Shown here in pieces: positions 55,652 through 64,000 of a stretch of 64,000 nucleotides of DNA (positions are counted from its first letter, which is position 1; each line of letters begins with the position of its first letter). Under the pieces are notes generated by a model. It saw only the letters and a list, made by a program, of their open reading frames with translations. It did no database searches and was not told where the DNA came from. The position numbers were made by a program, and so were the translations under genes. The stretch is from assembly GCA_030388825.1 (NCBI GenBank), contig CP128835.1, forward strand, positions 4,094,001 to 4,158,000, read 5' to 3'. This DNA is from Rossellomorea sp. AcN35-11. Lineage in GTDB: Bacteria > Bacillota > Bacilli > Bacillales > Bacillaceae_B.

Positions 55652-57118
55652 CTATCCGATATTTCGATATTCCTCGGCGATTCTGACGCTTTTTTGCTGT
55701 GTGAAGGCGCTGATGACAACGACAATGAGGACGTTGCAGATTAATCCGATGATGCCGGCGTGTATATCAAAAGGTGTCGAGCCGGCTATCAATTGATAAT
55801 AATAGTTGACGATTGTACCGACGATGAGACCGGTGATGACAGCGGGACCTGTCACTCTTTTGGAATAGAGGGCACCGTAGACCCCGGGTGCAAATTGAAC
55901 GATGGAACCATATGCACCCAGCAGCAGGGCAATGAGCCCCTGCCCTCCAAATACGGTAATAAAGTAAGCAAGCCCGCCTACTACAAACACCCCGATTCTC
56001 ATCAGCAGCAGTGTCGTCCGGTCAGGAAGATCCGGCTTGACATTCTTGATCACCCCGTCCGTAAATTCAAGGGAGGCACTGTGGGTGATGGCATCTGCAG
56101 TCGACATAGCTGCAGCAAGCGCCCCTGCACCTACAAGCCCATACACCCAACCGGGCAGACTGAGGACCGTGGTGATCAAATAAGGGAGAATCTCATCAGG
56201 TGCCCCAATATCAGCGGGATTGACGATATTCACTGCGGAAAACCCGACAAATAACAGAGGAATAAGAAACAGGGCAAAGACAGGATAGACCAATACGGTT
56301 TTCTTGATCGTGCGTGCATTGGAGGCATAGGACTTTGAAAACAGGTGGGGCCACATCAAGAACCCAATCAGTGAAACAAGGATCGTGGTCGTATAAGCGG
56401 TACCCGACATGGTGGATCCTACCTGACCGATTTCAAAGAAGGCAGGGTTGTCCTGAACCAGATTCGTAAACATCCCCCCTACGCTGTCGTGCAGCTGATT
56501 CACAATGGCAAGTCCCACCACCCAGGAAATAACGATCATCAAGATCCCCTGAAATACATCAGACCATGCAGCAGCCCGTAAACCACCCGTTGCCACATAG
56601 ACGACGACGATCCCATACGCCAGGAGAGCTCCCAGCCACAGGGGGATGCGCCCTTCTGTCATGATATTGAAGATGTAGGCCATCCCTTTCATCTGCGTGG
56701 CAAGATATTGAATGGAGGCGAATAGTGCAATGAATCCGATTAATATCGGGAGAGTCTTCCCGCCATAGCGCTTTTTCATAAAGCCTGACACCGTGTAAAT
56801 GTTGAATTTTCGTCCGATCTTCCCGATTTTCGGCCCAATGATATACCATGGAAGAATGGCAAAAGCGGTATAAGTTAAAATATAAAGTGCAGGTGCCCCT
56901 TTTGAATAGGCCCATCCAGGTGCTCCGAGAAATGAAAAGGCACTGAATACAGCTCCTCCCATCAGGAACCACATGACAACTAACCCAAGTCCTCCCCCTG
57001 CAACGGTAAATTCATCTAACGAATTTTTATCATGACCCCTCCCGGCCATCACACCTACTACCAGTGCAATGACAAGGTAGCCGATCATCATGATCATCGC
57101 AATCTGCCAATCTGTCAT
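55652..57118 (-). CDS. Sodium:solute symporter family transporter
   Basis: 488 residues with about 13 membrane helices. Family marks are the N-terminal YLVIALVVGVMAGR, DEFTVAGGGLGLVVMWFLMGG, the sodium-site region GWAYSKGAPALY and VGAGALAAAMSTADA. It imports a substrate with Na+, probably the compound broken down by the two hydrolases of the operon. Its ATG shares one base with the TAA of the DUF3311 gene. Confidence 0.93.
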   Translation of the reverse strand: MTDWQIAMIMMIGYLVIALVVGVMAGRGHDKNSLDEFTVAGGGLGLVVMWFLMGGAVFSAFSFLGAPGWAYSKGAPALYILTYTAFAILPWYIIGPKIGKIGRKFNIYTVSGFMKKRYGGKTLPILIGFIALFASIQYLATQMKGMAYIFNIMTEGRIPLWLGALLAYGIVVVYVATGGLRAAAWSDVFQGILMIVISWVVGLAIVNQLHDSVGGMFTNLVQDNPAFFEIGQVGSTMSGTAYTTTILVSLIGFLMWPHLFSKSYASNARTIKKTVLVYPVFALFLIPLLFVGFSAVNIVNPADIGAPDEILPYLITTVLSLPGWVYGLVGAGALAAAMSTADAITHSASLEFTDGVIKNVKPDLPDRTTLLLMRIGVFVVGGLAYFITVFGGQGLIALLLGAYGSIVQFAPGVYGALYSKRVTGPAVITGLIVGTIVNYYYQLIAGSTPFDIHAGIIGLICNVLIVVVISAFTQQKSVRIAEEYRNIG

Positions 57119-57339
57119 TACTTGACCTCCTCTTCATCTTTGTCCGGATCCATTCGATAGAGTACAAGAACAATCAAAAAGGTGATGACAATCCATGAAA
57201 TCACCCAGAAGATCGAAAACGGCATACCGAGGATCATCGGGGTCGCCCTGTTCCCGATTGAAAACAATGGGAACACCAATAACAGAAACGGCAAAATCAA
57301 AGACAGGCAATAGATTTTGGTAAACGTACTCTTACTCAT
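57118..57339 (-). CDS. DUF3311-type small membrane subunit
   Basis: 73 residues, two membrane helices (YCLSLILPFLLLVFPLFSIG; WVISWIVITFLIVLVLYRMD) and an acidic tail. Small DUF3311 proteins are regularly encoded just before SSS symporters and are thought to be accessory subunits. It overlaps the amidohydrolase by an ATGA. Confidence 0.85.
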   Translation of the reverse strand: MSKSTFTKIYCLSLILPFLLLVFPLFSIGNRATPMILGMPFSIFWVISWIVITFLIVLVLYRMDPDKDEEEVK

Positions 57340-58946
57340 GAAACACCCTCCTTTTTTGTTGCGTATACCACTTTCCCGTCAACAATCGTTACGTCTACTT
57401 TTAAATCCCGTATTCGTTCAGGTTCACAAAGTAATATAGATTCATTCAATACGACAAGGTCGGCAAGCTTCCCGGCTTCTATACTTCCTTTCCATGATTC
57501 TTCAAAGCTGGCATAGGCACCATACCACGTATAAGCCTTAATGGCTTCCTGCAAGGTGATCCGCTGCCGGGCTCCCACCACTTCACCCGATTTACTCATA
57601 CGGGTGAGGGCTGTGTAAATACCGTAGAGCGGATCTAGAGTGGTGATCGGGCTATCCGATCCGATGGCAAAAGGAATGCCGCTTTCGGCAAAACTCCTTA
57701 AAGGAAACATGATGTTCACCCGATCCCCATAATCTTTCCTATATCCGTCTCCGAATTCATAGAGAAAGGCTGGGTTTGGGATGGGAATGATTCCTAATCG
57801 ATGTATGTCCTTGATGAGATCCGGCGGGGTCATTCCCGAATGTTCAATGCGATGGCGATGATCGTCTCTCGGATGTTGTTCCAATGCAGCCCTGACCGCT
57901 TCGATCATCATTTCCACGGCTTTGTCACCCATGGCATGGGCGGTGATCTGCCATCCTGCTTTGTGGGCTTTTCCAAGGGATTCATTTAACCCTTCCTGGT
58001 CTAAATATAAAATGCCGGAGTCAACAGGGTTGCTCGTATAGGGTTCCCTCGTCTTTGCCGTCGGACCGCTGCTGCTTCCATCGATAAAGACCTTTGCCGG
58101 TCCGATCCTCATCCACTCATCTCCGAGCCCTGAAACCATTCCGCTTTGAACCCCTTTCTCCACCATCCCAGGTGAATCATGGAGAGATCCGTAAAGGGCA
58201 TATACTCTCTGCTTTATCCGCTTCTCTTTAACAGCTTTTTGAAGGAAGCGTATATGCTCCGGCCCATACCCGCCCGCATCGTGGACACTCGTGATGCCTT
58301 TCTCCAAATAGTCCATGGAAGCGAGAGTCAAACCTTCCTGTACTTCCTCTGCCGAATAGTGGGCTAAAAGAAACATCTCCATGTGGGCCGCTTCAAACAG
58401 AAGTCCTGTCAATTCACCATTCTCCCGGCCAAACTTCCCTCCATCCGGATCTTTGGTGTCTGAATGGATGCCGGCAAGATCCAGTGCACTCGTGTTGACA
58501 CAGGAGATATGCCCGCATGTGCGGACAACGATGATGGGATGCTCGGTGGAAACCTGATCCAAGTCCCACCTTGAGAGATGCCGTCCCTCATCAAGACTGT
58601 TCTGGTTATATCCCCATCCCCTTATCCATTCTCCTTTTGGGGTACTCTCCGCTTTCTCCTTCAAATTCCCGAGTAGTTCTGTTATGCTTCTTGCTTCTTT
58701 TCCATTCACACCGAGCTTATTGGTACCGTAGAGCTCAAGATGTGCATGGGCGTCAATGAAGCCGGGCAGAATACTTTTCCCCTCAAGGTCAATCACCTGC
58801 GTGTCTTCACCAGCATACCGTACTATTTCCTCATTCGTACCAACCGCCAGAATGGTATTCCCCAGAATGGCCACCGCTTCTTTCACCGCGAATTCAGAAT
58901 CAACCGTAACCACTTCTCCATTCATCAGGAGCATTGTCGCCTGCAA
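57336..58946 (-). CDS. Amidohydrolase family 3 (YtcJ-like) metal hydrolase
   Basis: 536 residues. Composite-domain amidohydrolase: ILPGFIDAHAHLEL carries the HxH metal site, VRTCGHISCVN follows, VFIDGSSS gives the position of the bridging lysine/Asp region, ITAHAMGDKAVEMM and HRIEHSG carry further ligands, and GSDSPITTLDPLYGIY has the catalytic Asp. It cleaves an amide or cyclic amide of unknown identity. TTG start with GGAGGTG. Cytoplasmic, second gene of a four-gene operon. Confidence 0.88.
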   Translation of the reverse strand: MQATMLLMNGEVVTVDSEFAVKEAVAILGNTILAVGTNEEIVRYAGEDTQVIDLEGKSILPGFIDAHAHLELYGTNKLGVNGKEARSITELLGNLKEKAESTPKGEWIRGWGYNQNSLDEGRHLSRWDLDQVSTEHPIIVVRTCGHISCVNTSALDLAGIHSDTKDPDGGKFGRENGELTGLLFEAAHMEMFLLAHYSAEEVQEGLTLASMDYLEKGITSVHDAGGYGPEHIRFLQKAVKEKRIKQRVYALYGSLHDSPGMVEKGVQSGMVSGLGDEWMRIGPAKVFIDGSSSGPTAKTREPYTSNPVDSGILYLDQEGLNESLGKAHKAGWQITAHAMGDKAVEMMIEAVRAALEQHPRDDHRHRIEHSGMTPPDLIKDIHRLGIIPIPNPAFLYEFGDGYRKDYGDRVNIMFPLRSFAESGIPFAIGSDSPITTLDPLYGIYTALTRMSKSGEVVGARQRITLQEAIKAYTWYGAYASFEESWKGSIEAGKLADLVVLNESILLCEPERIRDLKVDVTIVDGKVVYATKKEGVS

Positions 58947-58994
58947 ACCCTCACCTCCATTTATGTAAGGAGGGACCTGCCCTCCACTGCTTGA

Positions 58995-60281
58995 TCACTT
59001 ATCCTGTACTACAGCTGAAACGTCATTGGTATCAAGCGACCTCTCATGCCCCTGACAGATCCGCAATGCGGTAGCGTACAGAAGCTCCACGCCTTTATGG
59101 ATATCGTCCATTTCTGCAAACTCCAGCGGATTATGACTGATGCCTTTTTCACAGCGGACGAAGATCATCCCGTAATCGCTTATATACGACATGAAGAGGG
59201 CATCATGAAACGGGCCGCTCATCAAAGTCGGCGAGTCGAGTCCCAGCTTCCCGTCTTCCTCTTTCATGATGGACTTGATCCAGTCGGCGCAATATCTTGG
59301 TTCACTGCGGGTATCCTCTTTGATCTCGTATGACAGGTTGTACAGAGAGGAGGTGTCTTCTATGATTTGATAGAGTTTGTCTTCAAGCGTTGTACGGGCT
59401 TCAAGGTCGATGTCGCGAAGGTCGACCGTAAACTCTACTTTTTCAGCGATGATATTTCTCGAATTCGGGAATACCTGCATGCTCCCTACTGTTCCTACAG
59501 TGGTGTCAGTTCCTTCTCTTTTGACCAGCTCATCGAATTTCCGGATGATTTCTGAAGCCCCGACAAGGACATCCTGCCTCATGTTCATCGGTACGGATCC
59601 TGCATGACCGGCGAATCCTTTGAGGGTGACCGTCAGCCAGATCGGACCCGAAATGCCAGACACGATTCCAACGGGTTTTCCTTTGTTCTCAAGGACAGGT
59701 CCCTGTTCAATATGGAGCTCAAGAAACGCGGCGATATCCCCTTTTTTGTATACGGGACTTTCCGTGATATCCGGTTGTACCCCGAATTCCTTCAACGCTT
59801 CCCTTCTCGTCACACCCTGCTTGTCTTTCCGTTCAAGCTCACCATCCTCAAGCATCCCGGCGAGGGCCCTGACGCCGAACACCCCTTTATTGAACCGGCT
59901 GCCTTCTTCATCGGAGAAACAAATCACTTCAATGGTCCGGTCCGGCACGATCCCTTTGTCCTTGAAGCTATGGACGACTTCGATGGCTCCGAGGGCCCCT
60001 GCGGTACCGTCGAACCTTCCCCCATATGGCTGGGAATCAATGTGGGATCCGAGGATAAGGATCGGCTTATCTGGGTCAGTCCCTTCCATCCTACCGATCA
60101 GGTTCCCGAATCCATCAATCTTTGCTGTTAACCCGGCATCCTCCATCCAGCTTTTCACCACATCCACGGCCTTTCGGTCTTCCTTCGAATGAGCCAGGCG
60201 GCAAACGCCCGTCTCCCCGATCTTTCCAATTTCAGCAAGCTCCTCAAGATGCCTCTTTAATCGATCTCCATTGATTACCAT
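58995..60281 (-). CDS. N-carbamoyl-L-amino acid hydrolase / allantoate amidohydrolase family
   Basis: 428 residues, M20-like di-metal amidase. Ligands: GSHIDSQPYGGRFDG (His, Asp), CFSDEEGSRF (Glu-Glu), LELHIEQGPVLE (His, Glu), and the C-terminal FVRCEKGISHNPLEF (His). A dimerisation lid lies at about 215-330 (GFAGHAGSVPMNMRQD). It hydrolyses ureido groups, releasing ammonia and CO2. First gene of the operon, start ATG after AAGGGTGG. Together with the amidohydrolase and symporter it suggests scavenging of carbamoyl or purine/pyrimidine-derived nitrogen. Confidence 0.9.
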   Translation of the reverse strand: MVINGDRLKRHLEELAEIGKIGETGVCRLAHSKEDRKAVDVVKSWMEDAGLTAKIDGFGNLIGRMEGTDPDKPILILGSHIDSQPYGGRFDGTAGALGAIEVVHSFKDKGIVPDRTIEVICFSDEEGSRFNKGVFGVRALAGMLEDGELERKDKQGVTRREALKEFGVQPDITESPVYKKGDIAAFLELHIEQGPVLENKGKPVGIVSGISGPIWLTVTLKGFAGHAGSVPMNMRQDVLVGASEIIRKFDELVKREGTDTTVGTVGSMQVFPNSRNIIAEKVEFTVDLRDIDLEARTTLEDKLYQIIEDTSSLYNLSYEIKEDTRSEPRYCADWIKSIMKEEDGKLGLDSPTLMSGPFHDALFMSYISDYGMIFVRCEKGISHNPLEFAEMDDIHKGVELLYATALRICQGHERSLDTNDVSAVVQDK

Positions 60282-60351
60282 CGAACCACCCTTTTCTCCA
60301 TTGTTTATGAAACTTATAGATAAGTGTATTTTGAAAAAGCTTGTTTATCAT

Positions 60352-60366
60352 TAGACAAACTGTCTA
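60352..60366. promoter_or_regulatory. Palindromic operator candidate of the hydrolase/symporter operon
   Basis: TAGACAAACTGTCTA has 6-bp arms around a 3-bp centre and lies 70 bp upstream of the first gene. The regulator is unknown and not encoded nearby. Confidence 0.5.
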
Positions 60367-60557
60367 CAAAACAACATGGGAATCAGACATTTCGGTAAAA
60401 AGAAAGAAATTTCAGAAAAATAAAAAGAGACCCTTCTCCATGAACTCCCTGACACGATCCCCCTTTCAACATGAACAGGCCTGCTATGACTAGGTTCTAG
60501 ATGATTTTCACAGAATCCTCCTCCATTTCCGAAAATGAAGCGATTGACACAGGAGAA

Positions 60558-60604
60558 AAAGAGGGACGGACCTTATGATGAAATCATAAAGTCCGTCCCT
60601 CTTT
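60558..60604. terminator. GGGACGGAC hairpin, terminator of the metal-ATPase operon
   Basis: AAAGAGGGACGGAC / GTCCGTCCCTCTTT with a second inner stem (TTATGAT / ATCATAA). It shares its core with the terminator at 55.6 kb. Confidence 0.7.
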
Positions 60605-60721
60605 ATGGAAGAGATCATGTGCCGGATGAGAAAGATTGTTTTCCTTTAAGGAACCAACCTTTGTGCCGCCTTCCCAAAGACCGACGGCTTCAAAGCTGAT
60701 GGAGTCCTTATAGTATCCTAC

Positions 60722-60749
60722 ATCTATCATGTTTTTTTCCATGATAGAT
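60722..60749 (-). other. Hairpin after the small membrane gene
   Basis: ATCTATCATG / CATGATAGAT with a short loop, six bases after the stop. Without a T tract it may stabilise the transcript rather than end it. Confidence 0.4.
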
Positions 60750-60755
60750 TCACTT

Positions 60756-60998
60756 TTAATTGCTTGTTACTTTTTTTTCCGCAATCAAGTCCTCGAGACG
60801 TTCTTTTTGAGAGATCAGATCTTCAATCGATAAGTCCTGTCTGTAGGAAGGCTGCATGGATTGTAAGCCGGTTGAGATGGGATTATGCTGGATCAACTGT
60901 GACAGCTGTCCCTGATTTTGTTCGTAAAGACGATATCCTACTGCTCCCACCACTGTTCCTGAAACGAATCCCATAAGAAAATCTTTGTTCACTACCAT
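60756..60998 (-). CDS. Small membrane-associated protein of the metal-ATPase operon
   Basis: 80 residues. One glycine-rich helix near the N-terminus (FLMGFVSGTVVGAVGYRLY) with small-residue packing, then a hydrophilic part ending in a predicted coiled coil (SIEDLISQKERLEDLIAEKK). Family not recognised. It is the last gene of the operon, 22 bp after the HMA-like gene, and may be an accessory subunit of the ATPase. Confidence 0.7.
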   Translation of the reverse strand: MVVNKDFLMGFVSGTVVGAVGYRLYEQNQGQLSQLIQHNPISTGLQSMQPSYRQDLSIEDLISQKERLEDLIAEKKVTSN

Positions 60999-61020
60999 GT
61001 TTAAGTCCCCCTAGATTTTA

Positions 61021-61596
61021 TTATAATAAAAGCGCTTTGCTCTTATTTGCATCATTGAATAATTCGACCATATTGACTGCCCACGTTAAGGTGGCGACAT
61101 GAAGGATGTTACCGGCACCCAGAGAAAGCATGCTCACAATACCCGTAATCACATCCGGATGCCTCAGCTTGTTCTGGCCATGAGATAGGACGGTATAGGC
61201 TGTCGAGATCATAACTGAATAATCTAATACACCCGGTATCTTCCCTGACGACTTTCTTAAGTAAGCCAGGAGAATCAGGAATCCCGTTACTAAGGACCTC
61301 AGTAAATCCTTCCTTAGGGCAGGAGTCATATTGACCATGATATGATCGAGTGGATCAAACCTCGTTTGCTTAAAAAACAGGCTGATGAACCGAAGTATGA
61401 CATGTTTGTCTATGATCGCTTGATCATAGGATATCACCATGGACTGGATGATTGGCTCGATTCTCACCATTAGAATCCCTTTGATTGAGGAAAACATATG
61501 CTTGATTTGTTCATAATCCTTTTTGTCATGAAGGGCCGGTATGATCAGGCGGAGTCGACCAGGTATGTCGTGGATGATGTTAAAGGTTCCTGCCAT
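61021..61596 (-). CDS. HMA-like domain membrane protein
   Basis: 191 residues. The N-terminus repeats the degenerate HMA fold of the ATPase (IIHDIPGRLRLIIPAL against ILHAIPGRTRLLFHTD) and lacks a CxxC metal site. The C-terminal 100 residues hold two or three membrane segments (LLRSLVTGFLILLAYL; DVITGIVSMLSLGAGNILHVATLTW). It overlaps the ATPase gene by 52 bp and has its own AAGGAGGAG site inside that gene. Probably a partner or regulator of the pump. Confidence 0.75.
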   Translation of the reverse strand: MAGTFNIIHDIPGRLRLIIPALHDKKDYEQIKHMFSSIKGILMVRIEPIIQSMVISYDQAIIDKHVILRFISLFFKQTRFDPLDHIMVNMTPALRKDLLRSLVTGFLILLAYLRKSSGKIPGVLDYSVMISTAYTVLSHGQNKLRHPDVITGIVSMLSLGAGNILHVATLTWAVNMVELFNDANKSKALLL

Positions 61597-63674
61597 TGAA
61601 CTCGCTCCTCCTTCAAGAGTAATGTCGTACTATTCAGTAATACGCCGATGGTGGCCGCATTATGAATCGCAGCCCCGACGATGGGTGCAATCACCCCGAA
61701 TGCACCGAGCATGATCGCCACACTGTTGACTGCAATCGTAATCGTGAAATTCTGTTGAATCTTGGTCATCGTTTTCTTCGATAACTGAACGGCATCGGAA
61801 AGGATCAATGGATTGTCGGAGGTGATGACAACGTCACTTGCTTCGACGGCAATATCAGTCCGCTTCCCACCCATGGTGACCCCGACGTCGGCAAAGGCGA
61901 GTGCCGGGGCATCATTGATCCCGTCCCCTACCATCATCACGCGATTTCCGGACCTTTTGAGTTCTTCAACATACTTTGCTTTTTCATGGGGGAGGACCTC
62001 AGAATAGTAAGCATCCAATTGAAGTTCCTGATACACGTCCTGGGCGACTTGTTGATTGTCTCCTGTAATCATGAGGACTTCATCGATGCCAGATCTTCTC
62101 AGTTGATTGATGGTCCGTTTCATCCCATTTCTGATCCTGTCTTCTATGATGATGACACCTGCCACCTTCCCGTCTAAAGCAACCATGACGGCATTTCCAG
62201 ACTGGGACAGCTTATGGACGAACTTGAGGCCTCTTATATCCACCCCTTCTTTTAGGAGAAGCTTCTTATTCCCGACTAAAACCTTTTTATCCCCGACCCG
62301 TGCTTTCACCCCGTGTCCGACCATTTGTTCCATCTGTTCGTGGTCATGATCAGGAAGATCAAGCTTCCATTCCCTGGCCAGATTCAACATGGCCTCCGCG
62401 ATTGGGTGAGAGGAATGCTCTTCGGCGGACGCAACGTACATGAGAATCTCTTTTTCCATATAGCCGTTATAGGGGATGATTTGTTTAACGACAGGCTTAC
62501 CTTGGGTCAGGGTTCCCGTTTTATCAAGGATCACAGTGTCAATGGTTGAAAGCTTCTGAACGTACTCCCCGCCTTTAATAAGAGCACCGTTCCGAGCCGA
62601 TTTCCCGATGGATGCCGAGATGGCGGCAGCGGTGGACAGTTTGATCCCGCAGACATAATCGATGACAAGCATGTTCAATACCCGGTCCCAGCTCCTTGTG
62701 GCGGCGAAAATAAAGCCAGCCAGTAAAAAGGACACGGGAACGAGACGCTCGGAAAGCTCATCGGCATAAGATTGAATTGGGGCTTTCTTCTGTTGTGCAT
62801 CTTCTATTAATTGAACGATCTTCGAGACCGCTGTCTCTTCCCCTATCTTCTCCACTTTGACCCTGATGTTTCCCGACCTGACAATCGTTCCGGCATACAC
62901 ATTCTGATTGTGTTGGATTTCCTTCGGATAAAATTCCCCTGTAATGGAAGATTCATCAATGCTTGCCGATCCATTCAGGACAAGTCCATCTGCACAAACC
63001 TTTTCCCCTTCAAAGACCATGATTTCATCTCCCGGACCAATATCCTGGATGGAAACTCTTCTTTCATTTCCTTGCCGGTCAACTTTCCACACATAAGGAA
63101 CATCCAGATTCATCATGTCCCTGACGTAACGGCTCGTTCGTTTAGCCGTCATTTCCGTGATCATCTCACTTAACGTAGACATGAACAGGATCACCAGTGC
63201 AGACCTGGGATTCCCTTTCAGTAAAGAAGCAAAAATGGCTGCCGTACTTAATGTATCTGCATTGGGCTTCTTTCCCTCCTTGAATCCCTTCGTCCCATTG
63301 GCGATGATGTGCCGGGAAGCATATATGCTCATCAAGGCACCCGGACGAATCAGCTGCTTTATTCCAAGCAGACCCTTGGCCGGGAACAAAACATCCACCA
63401 AAAGGGCGGCCCCGCTCACAGCAAGTTCCTTCTTATGATTGATTTCCTTTTCAATTGATACAGACATTCTCTTTTTAACGGTATGGATTAATTGACTGGG
63501 TGAAATCGCAGCTTCGTGATGGATGAGGATCGATCGGGTTTCAGCTGTATAAATGGCGGAATACACACCGGGCACTGAACGAAAACAGGCTTCAATGATC
63601 TTTGGATGACTGTCAGTATGAAAGAGAAGACGAGTTCTACCTGGGATCGCGTGTAGAATCCGGATCTTATTCAC
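61545..63674 (-). CDS. P1B-type heavy-metal ATPase, CtpC-like
   Basis: 709 residues. A degenerate N-terminal HMA domain without CxxC, membrane helices, an A-domain with SSITGEFYPKE, the phosphorylation motif DKTGTLTQGKP, the HP locus SSHPIAEA and GDGINDAPAL. The metal-selecting helix 6 reads VIDYVCGIKLSTAAAI in place of CPC. As I recall, CtpC-type manganese/zinc exporters have a similar D-Y/F-x-C...LST arrangement, so Mn2+ or Zn2+ is a better guess than Cu+ or Cd2+. GTG start, sharing one base with the upstream TAG. Confidence 0.88.
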   Translation of the reverse strand: MNKIRILHAIPGRTRLLFHTDSHPKIIEACFRSVPGVYSAIYTAETRSILIHHEAAISPSQLIHTVKKRMSVSIEKEINHKKELAVSGAALLVDVLFPAKGLLGIKQLIRPGALMSIYASRHIIANGTKGFKEGKKPNADTLSTAAIFASLLKGNPRSALVILFMSTLSEMITEMTAKRTSRYVRDMMNLDVPYVWKVDRQGNERRVSIQDIGPGDEIMVFEGEKVCADGLVLNGSASIDESSITGEFYPKEIQHNQNVYAGTIVRSGNIRVKVEKIGEETAVSKIVQLIEDAQQKKAPIQSYADELSERLVPVSFLLAGFIFAATRSWDRVLNMLVIDYVCGIKLSTAAAISASIGKSARNGALIKGGEYVQKLSTIDTVILDKTGTLTQGKPVVKQIIPYNGYMEKEILMYVASAEEHSSHPIAEAMLNLAREWKLDLPDHDHEQMEQMVGHGVKARVGDKKVLVGNKKLLLKEGVDIRGLKFVHKLSQSGNAVMVALDGKVAGVIIIEDRIRNGMKRTINQLRRSGIDEVLMITGDNQQVAQDVYQELQLDAYYSEVLPHEKAKYVEELKRSGNRVMMVGDGINDAPALAFADVGVTMGGKRTDIAVEASDVVITSDNPLILSDAVQLSKKTMTKIQQNFTITIAVNSVAIMLGAFGVIAPIVGAAIHNAATIGVLLNSTTLLLKEERVQWQEPLTSSTTYLVDSA

Positions 63675-63980
63675 TACCTGTCACCGCCTTCCTTTGTAAT
63701 GAGAGTGTACGCCCAGTAAAGGAGGCTGCTCGCGAAAGCCGGATTGGCTGCAAACCCTGTAGCCCCTTTGAATAGAAGCCATGCAACCAGCAAGGATTCA
63801 ACGTCTGCTTTCCCCCCCTGTTTGTTTTTTGATGAGGTGGTCAACTGTATGGACCCCTTTTTTCATCGTTTTCTTCATCTTTGAATCCATTTCGGCATAG
63901 GTCTGAGTAGAAATGTGAACAGCGAATTGTACAATTTCATCGAATTGTTCGGGAGTCAGGTGACTGCTGTGAAATTCCAT
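63674..63980 (-). pseudogene. Small protein preceding the metal ATPase, one frameshift
   Basis: About 101 residues if repaired. The first 56 residues are hydrophilic and helical (SHLTPEQFDEIVQFAVHISTQTYAEMD, then MKKTMKKGVHTVDHLIKKQ). A seven-C run on the plus strand (63812-63818) breaks the frame; with six the protein continues as GGKADVESLLVAWLLFKGATGFAANPAFASSLLYWAYTLI up to a TAG that overlaps the ATPase GTG by one base. That perfect junction argues the repaired form is real. GGGAG precedes the ATG. First visible gene of the metal operon; function unknown. Confidence 0.6.
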
Positions 63981-64000
63981 CAACAGGCTCCCGGTGATTC

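Larger units (their letters stand above)
60282..60755. other. Intergenic region between the two minus-strand operons
   Basis: Holds the palindromic operator, the repeated GGGACGGAC hairpin and a hairpin right after the small membrane gene. No coding sequence. Confidence 0.6.

Noticed and set aside
1-64000. tRNA, rRNA, insertion sequences, prophage and integrase genes
   Set aside because: None seen on either strand. The region is ordinary chromosome without marks of recent mobile insertion.

Overview
The window reads as chromosomal DNA of a spore-forming, low-to-medium GC Gram-positive bacterium of the family Bacillaceae. The signs are strong AGGAGG ribosome sites, frequent TTG and GTG starts, sigma-A promoters, lysine and guanine riboswitches, a CotA-type spore laccase, RsbR stressosome proteins, a Des fatty-acid desaturase and sphericase-like subtilases. 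A Rossellomorea or 'Bacillus' marine/soil-type genome is plausible, but the species cannot be fixed from the sequence alone. No rRNA, tRNA, insertion sequence, prophage or CRISPR array was found.

Layout. 1-3.1 kb: a glycogen-debranching-type enzyme and its LacI regulator, with three near-identical operators. 3.5-8.3 kb: DbpA helicase, twin cold-shock genes, a MerR/TipAS drug sensor and RluF. 8.7-16.7 kb: an extracellular protease island of one sphericase-like subtilase, a LuxR-type two-component system, and two tandem S8 proteases, the second with an SLH-like tail. 16.8-19.0 kb: a DUF2500 protein and a desaturase next to a decayed DesR. 19.3-30.7 kb: a surface-glycan locus (three glycosyltransferases, an aminotransferase, an acyltransferase, rmlACBD) beside an 831-residue collagen-like protein. 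A sigma-K-like promoter precedes rmlA. 31-36 kb: an RNA/DNA methyltransferase, a guanine-riboswitch-controlled nucleosidase-like lipoprotein, CotA laccase and endonuclease VIII. 36-45.8 kb: SelO, a two-permease/lipoprotein operon with no ATPase, an RNA uracil methyltransferase, HtpX, a DUF1836 protein and a second sphericase-like protease. 45.9-50 kb: riboswitch-controlled lysA, a metalloprotease-like lipoprotein and a prolyl 4-hydroxylase. 50.3-55.4 kb: a natural sigma factor/anti-sigma fusion and two RsbR paralogues. 55.6-60.3 kb: a four-gene carbamoylase, amidohydrolase and symporter operon. 60.7-64 kb: a P1B-type metal ATPase operon.

Themes. Several parts fit together: mother-cell expression of dTDP-sugar synthesis, glycosyltransferases, a Gly-X-Y surface protein and a prolyl hydroxylase suggest a glycosylated spore-surface nap. 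The two best candidates for under-described biology are the single-polypeptide sigma/zinc-anti-sigma/membrane sensor at 50.3-52.3 kb and the guanine riboswitch in front of a secreted nucleosidase-like lipoprotein at 32.2-33.4 kb.

Caution. At least ten genes carry frameshifts, nearly all repaired by removing one base and half of them in C/G or A runs. This looks more like systematic sequence error than mass gene decay, so genes typed here as pseudogenes may be intact in the organism.
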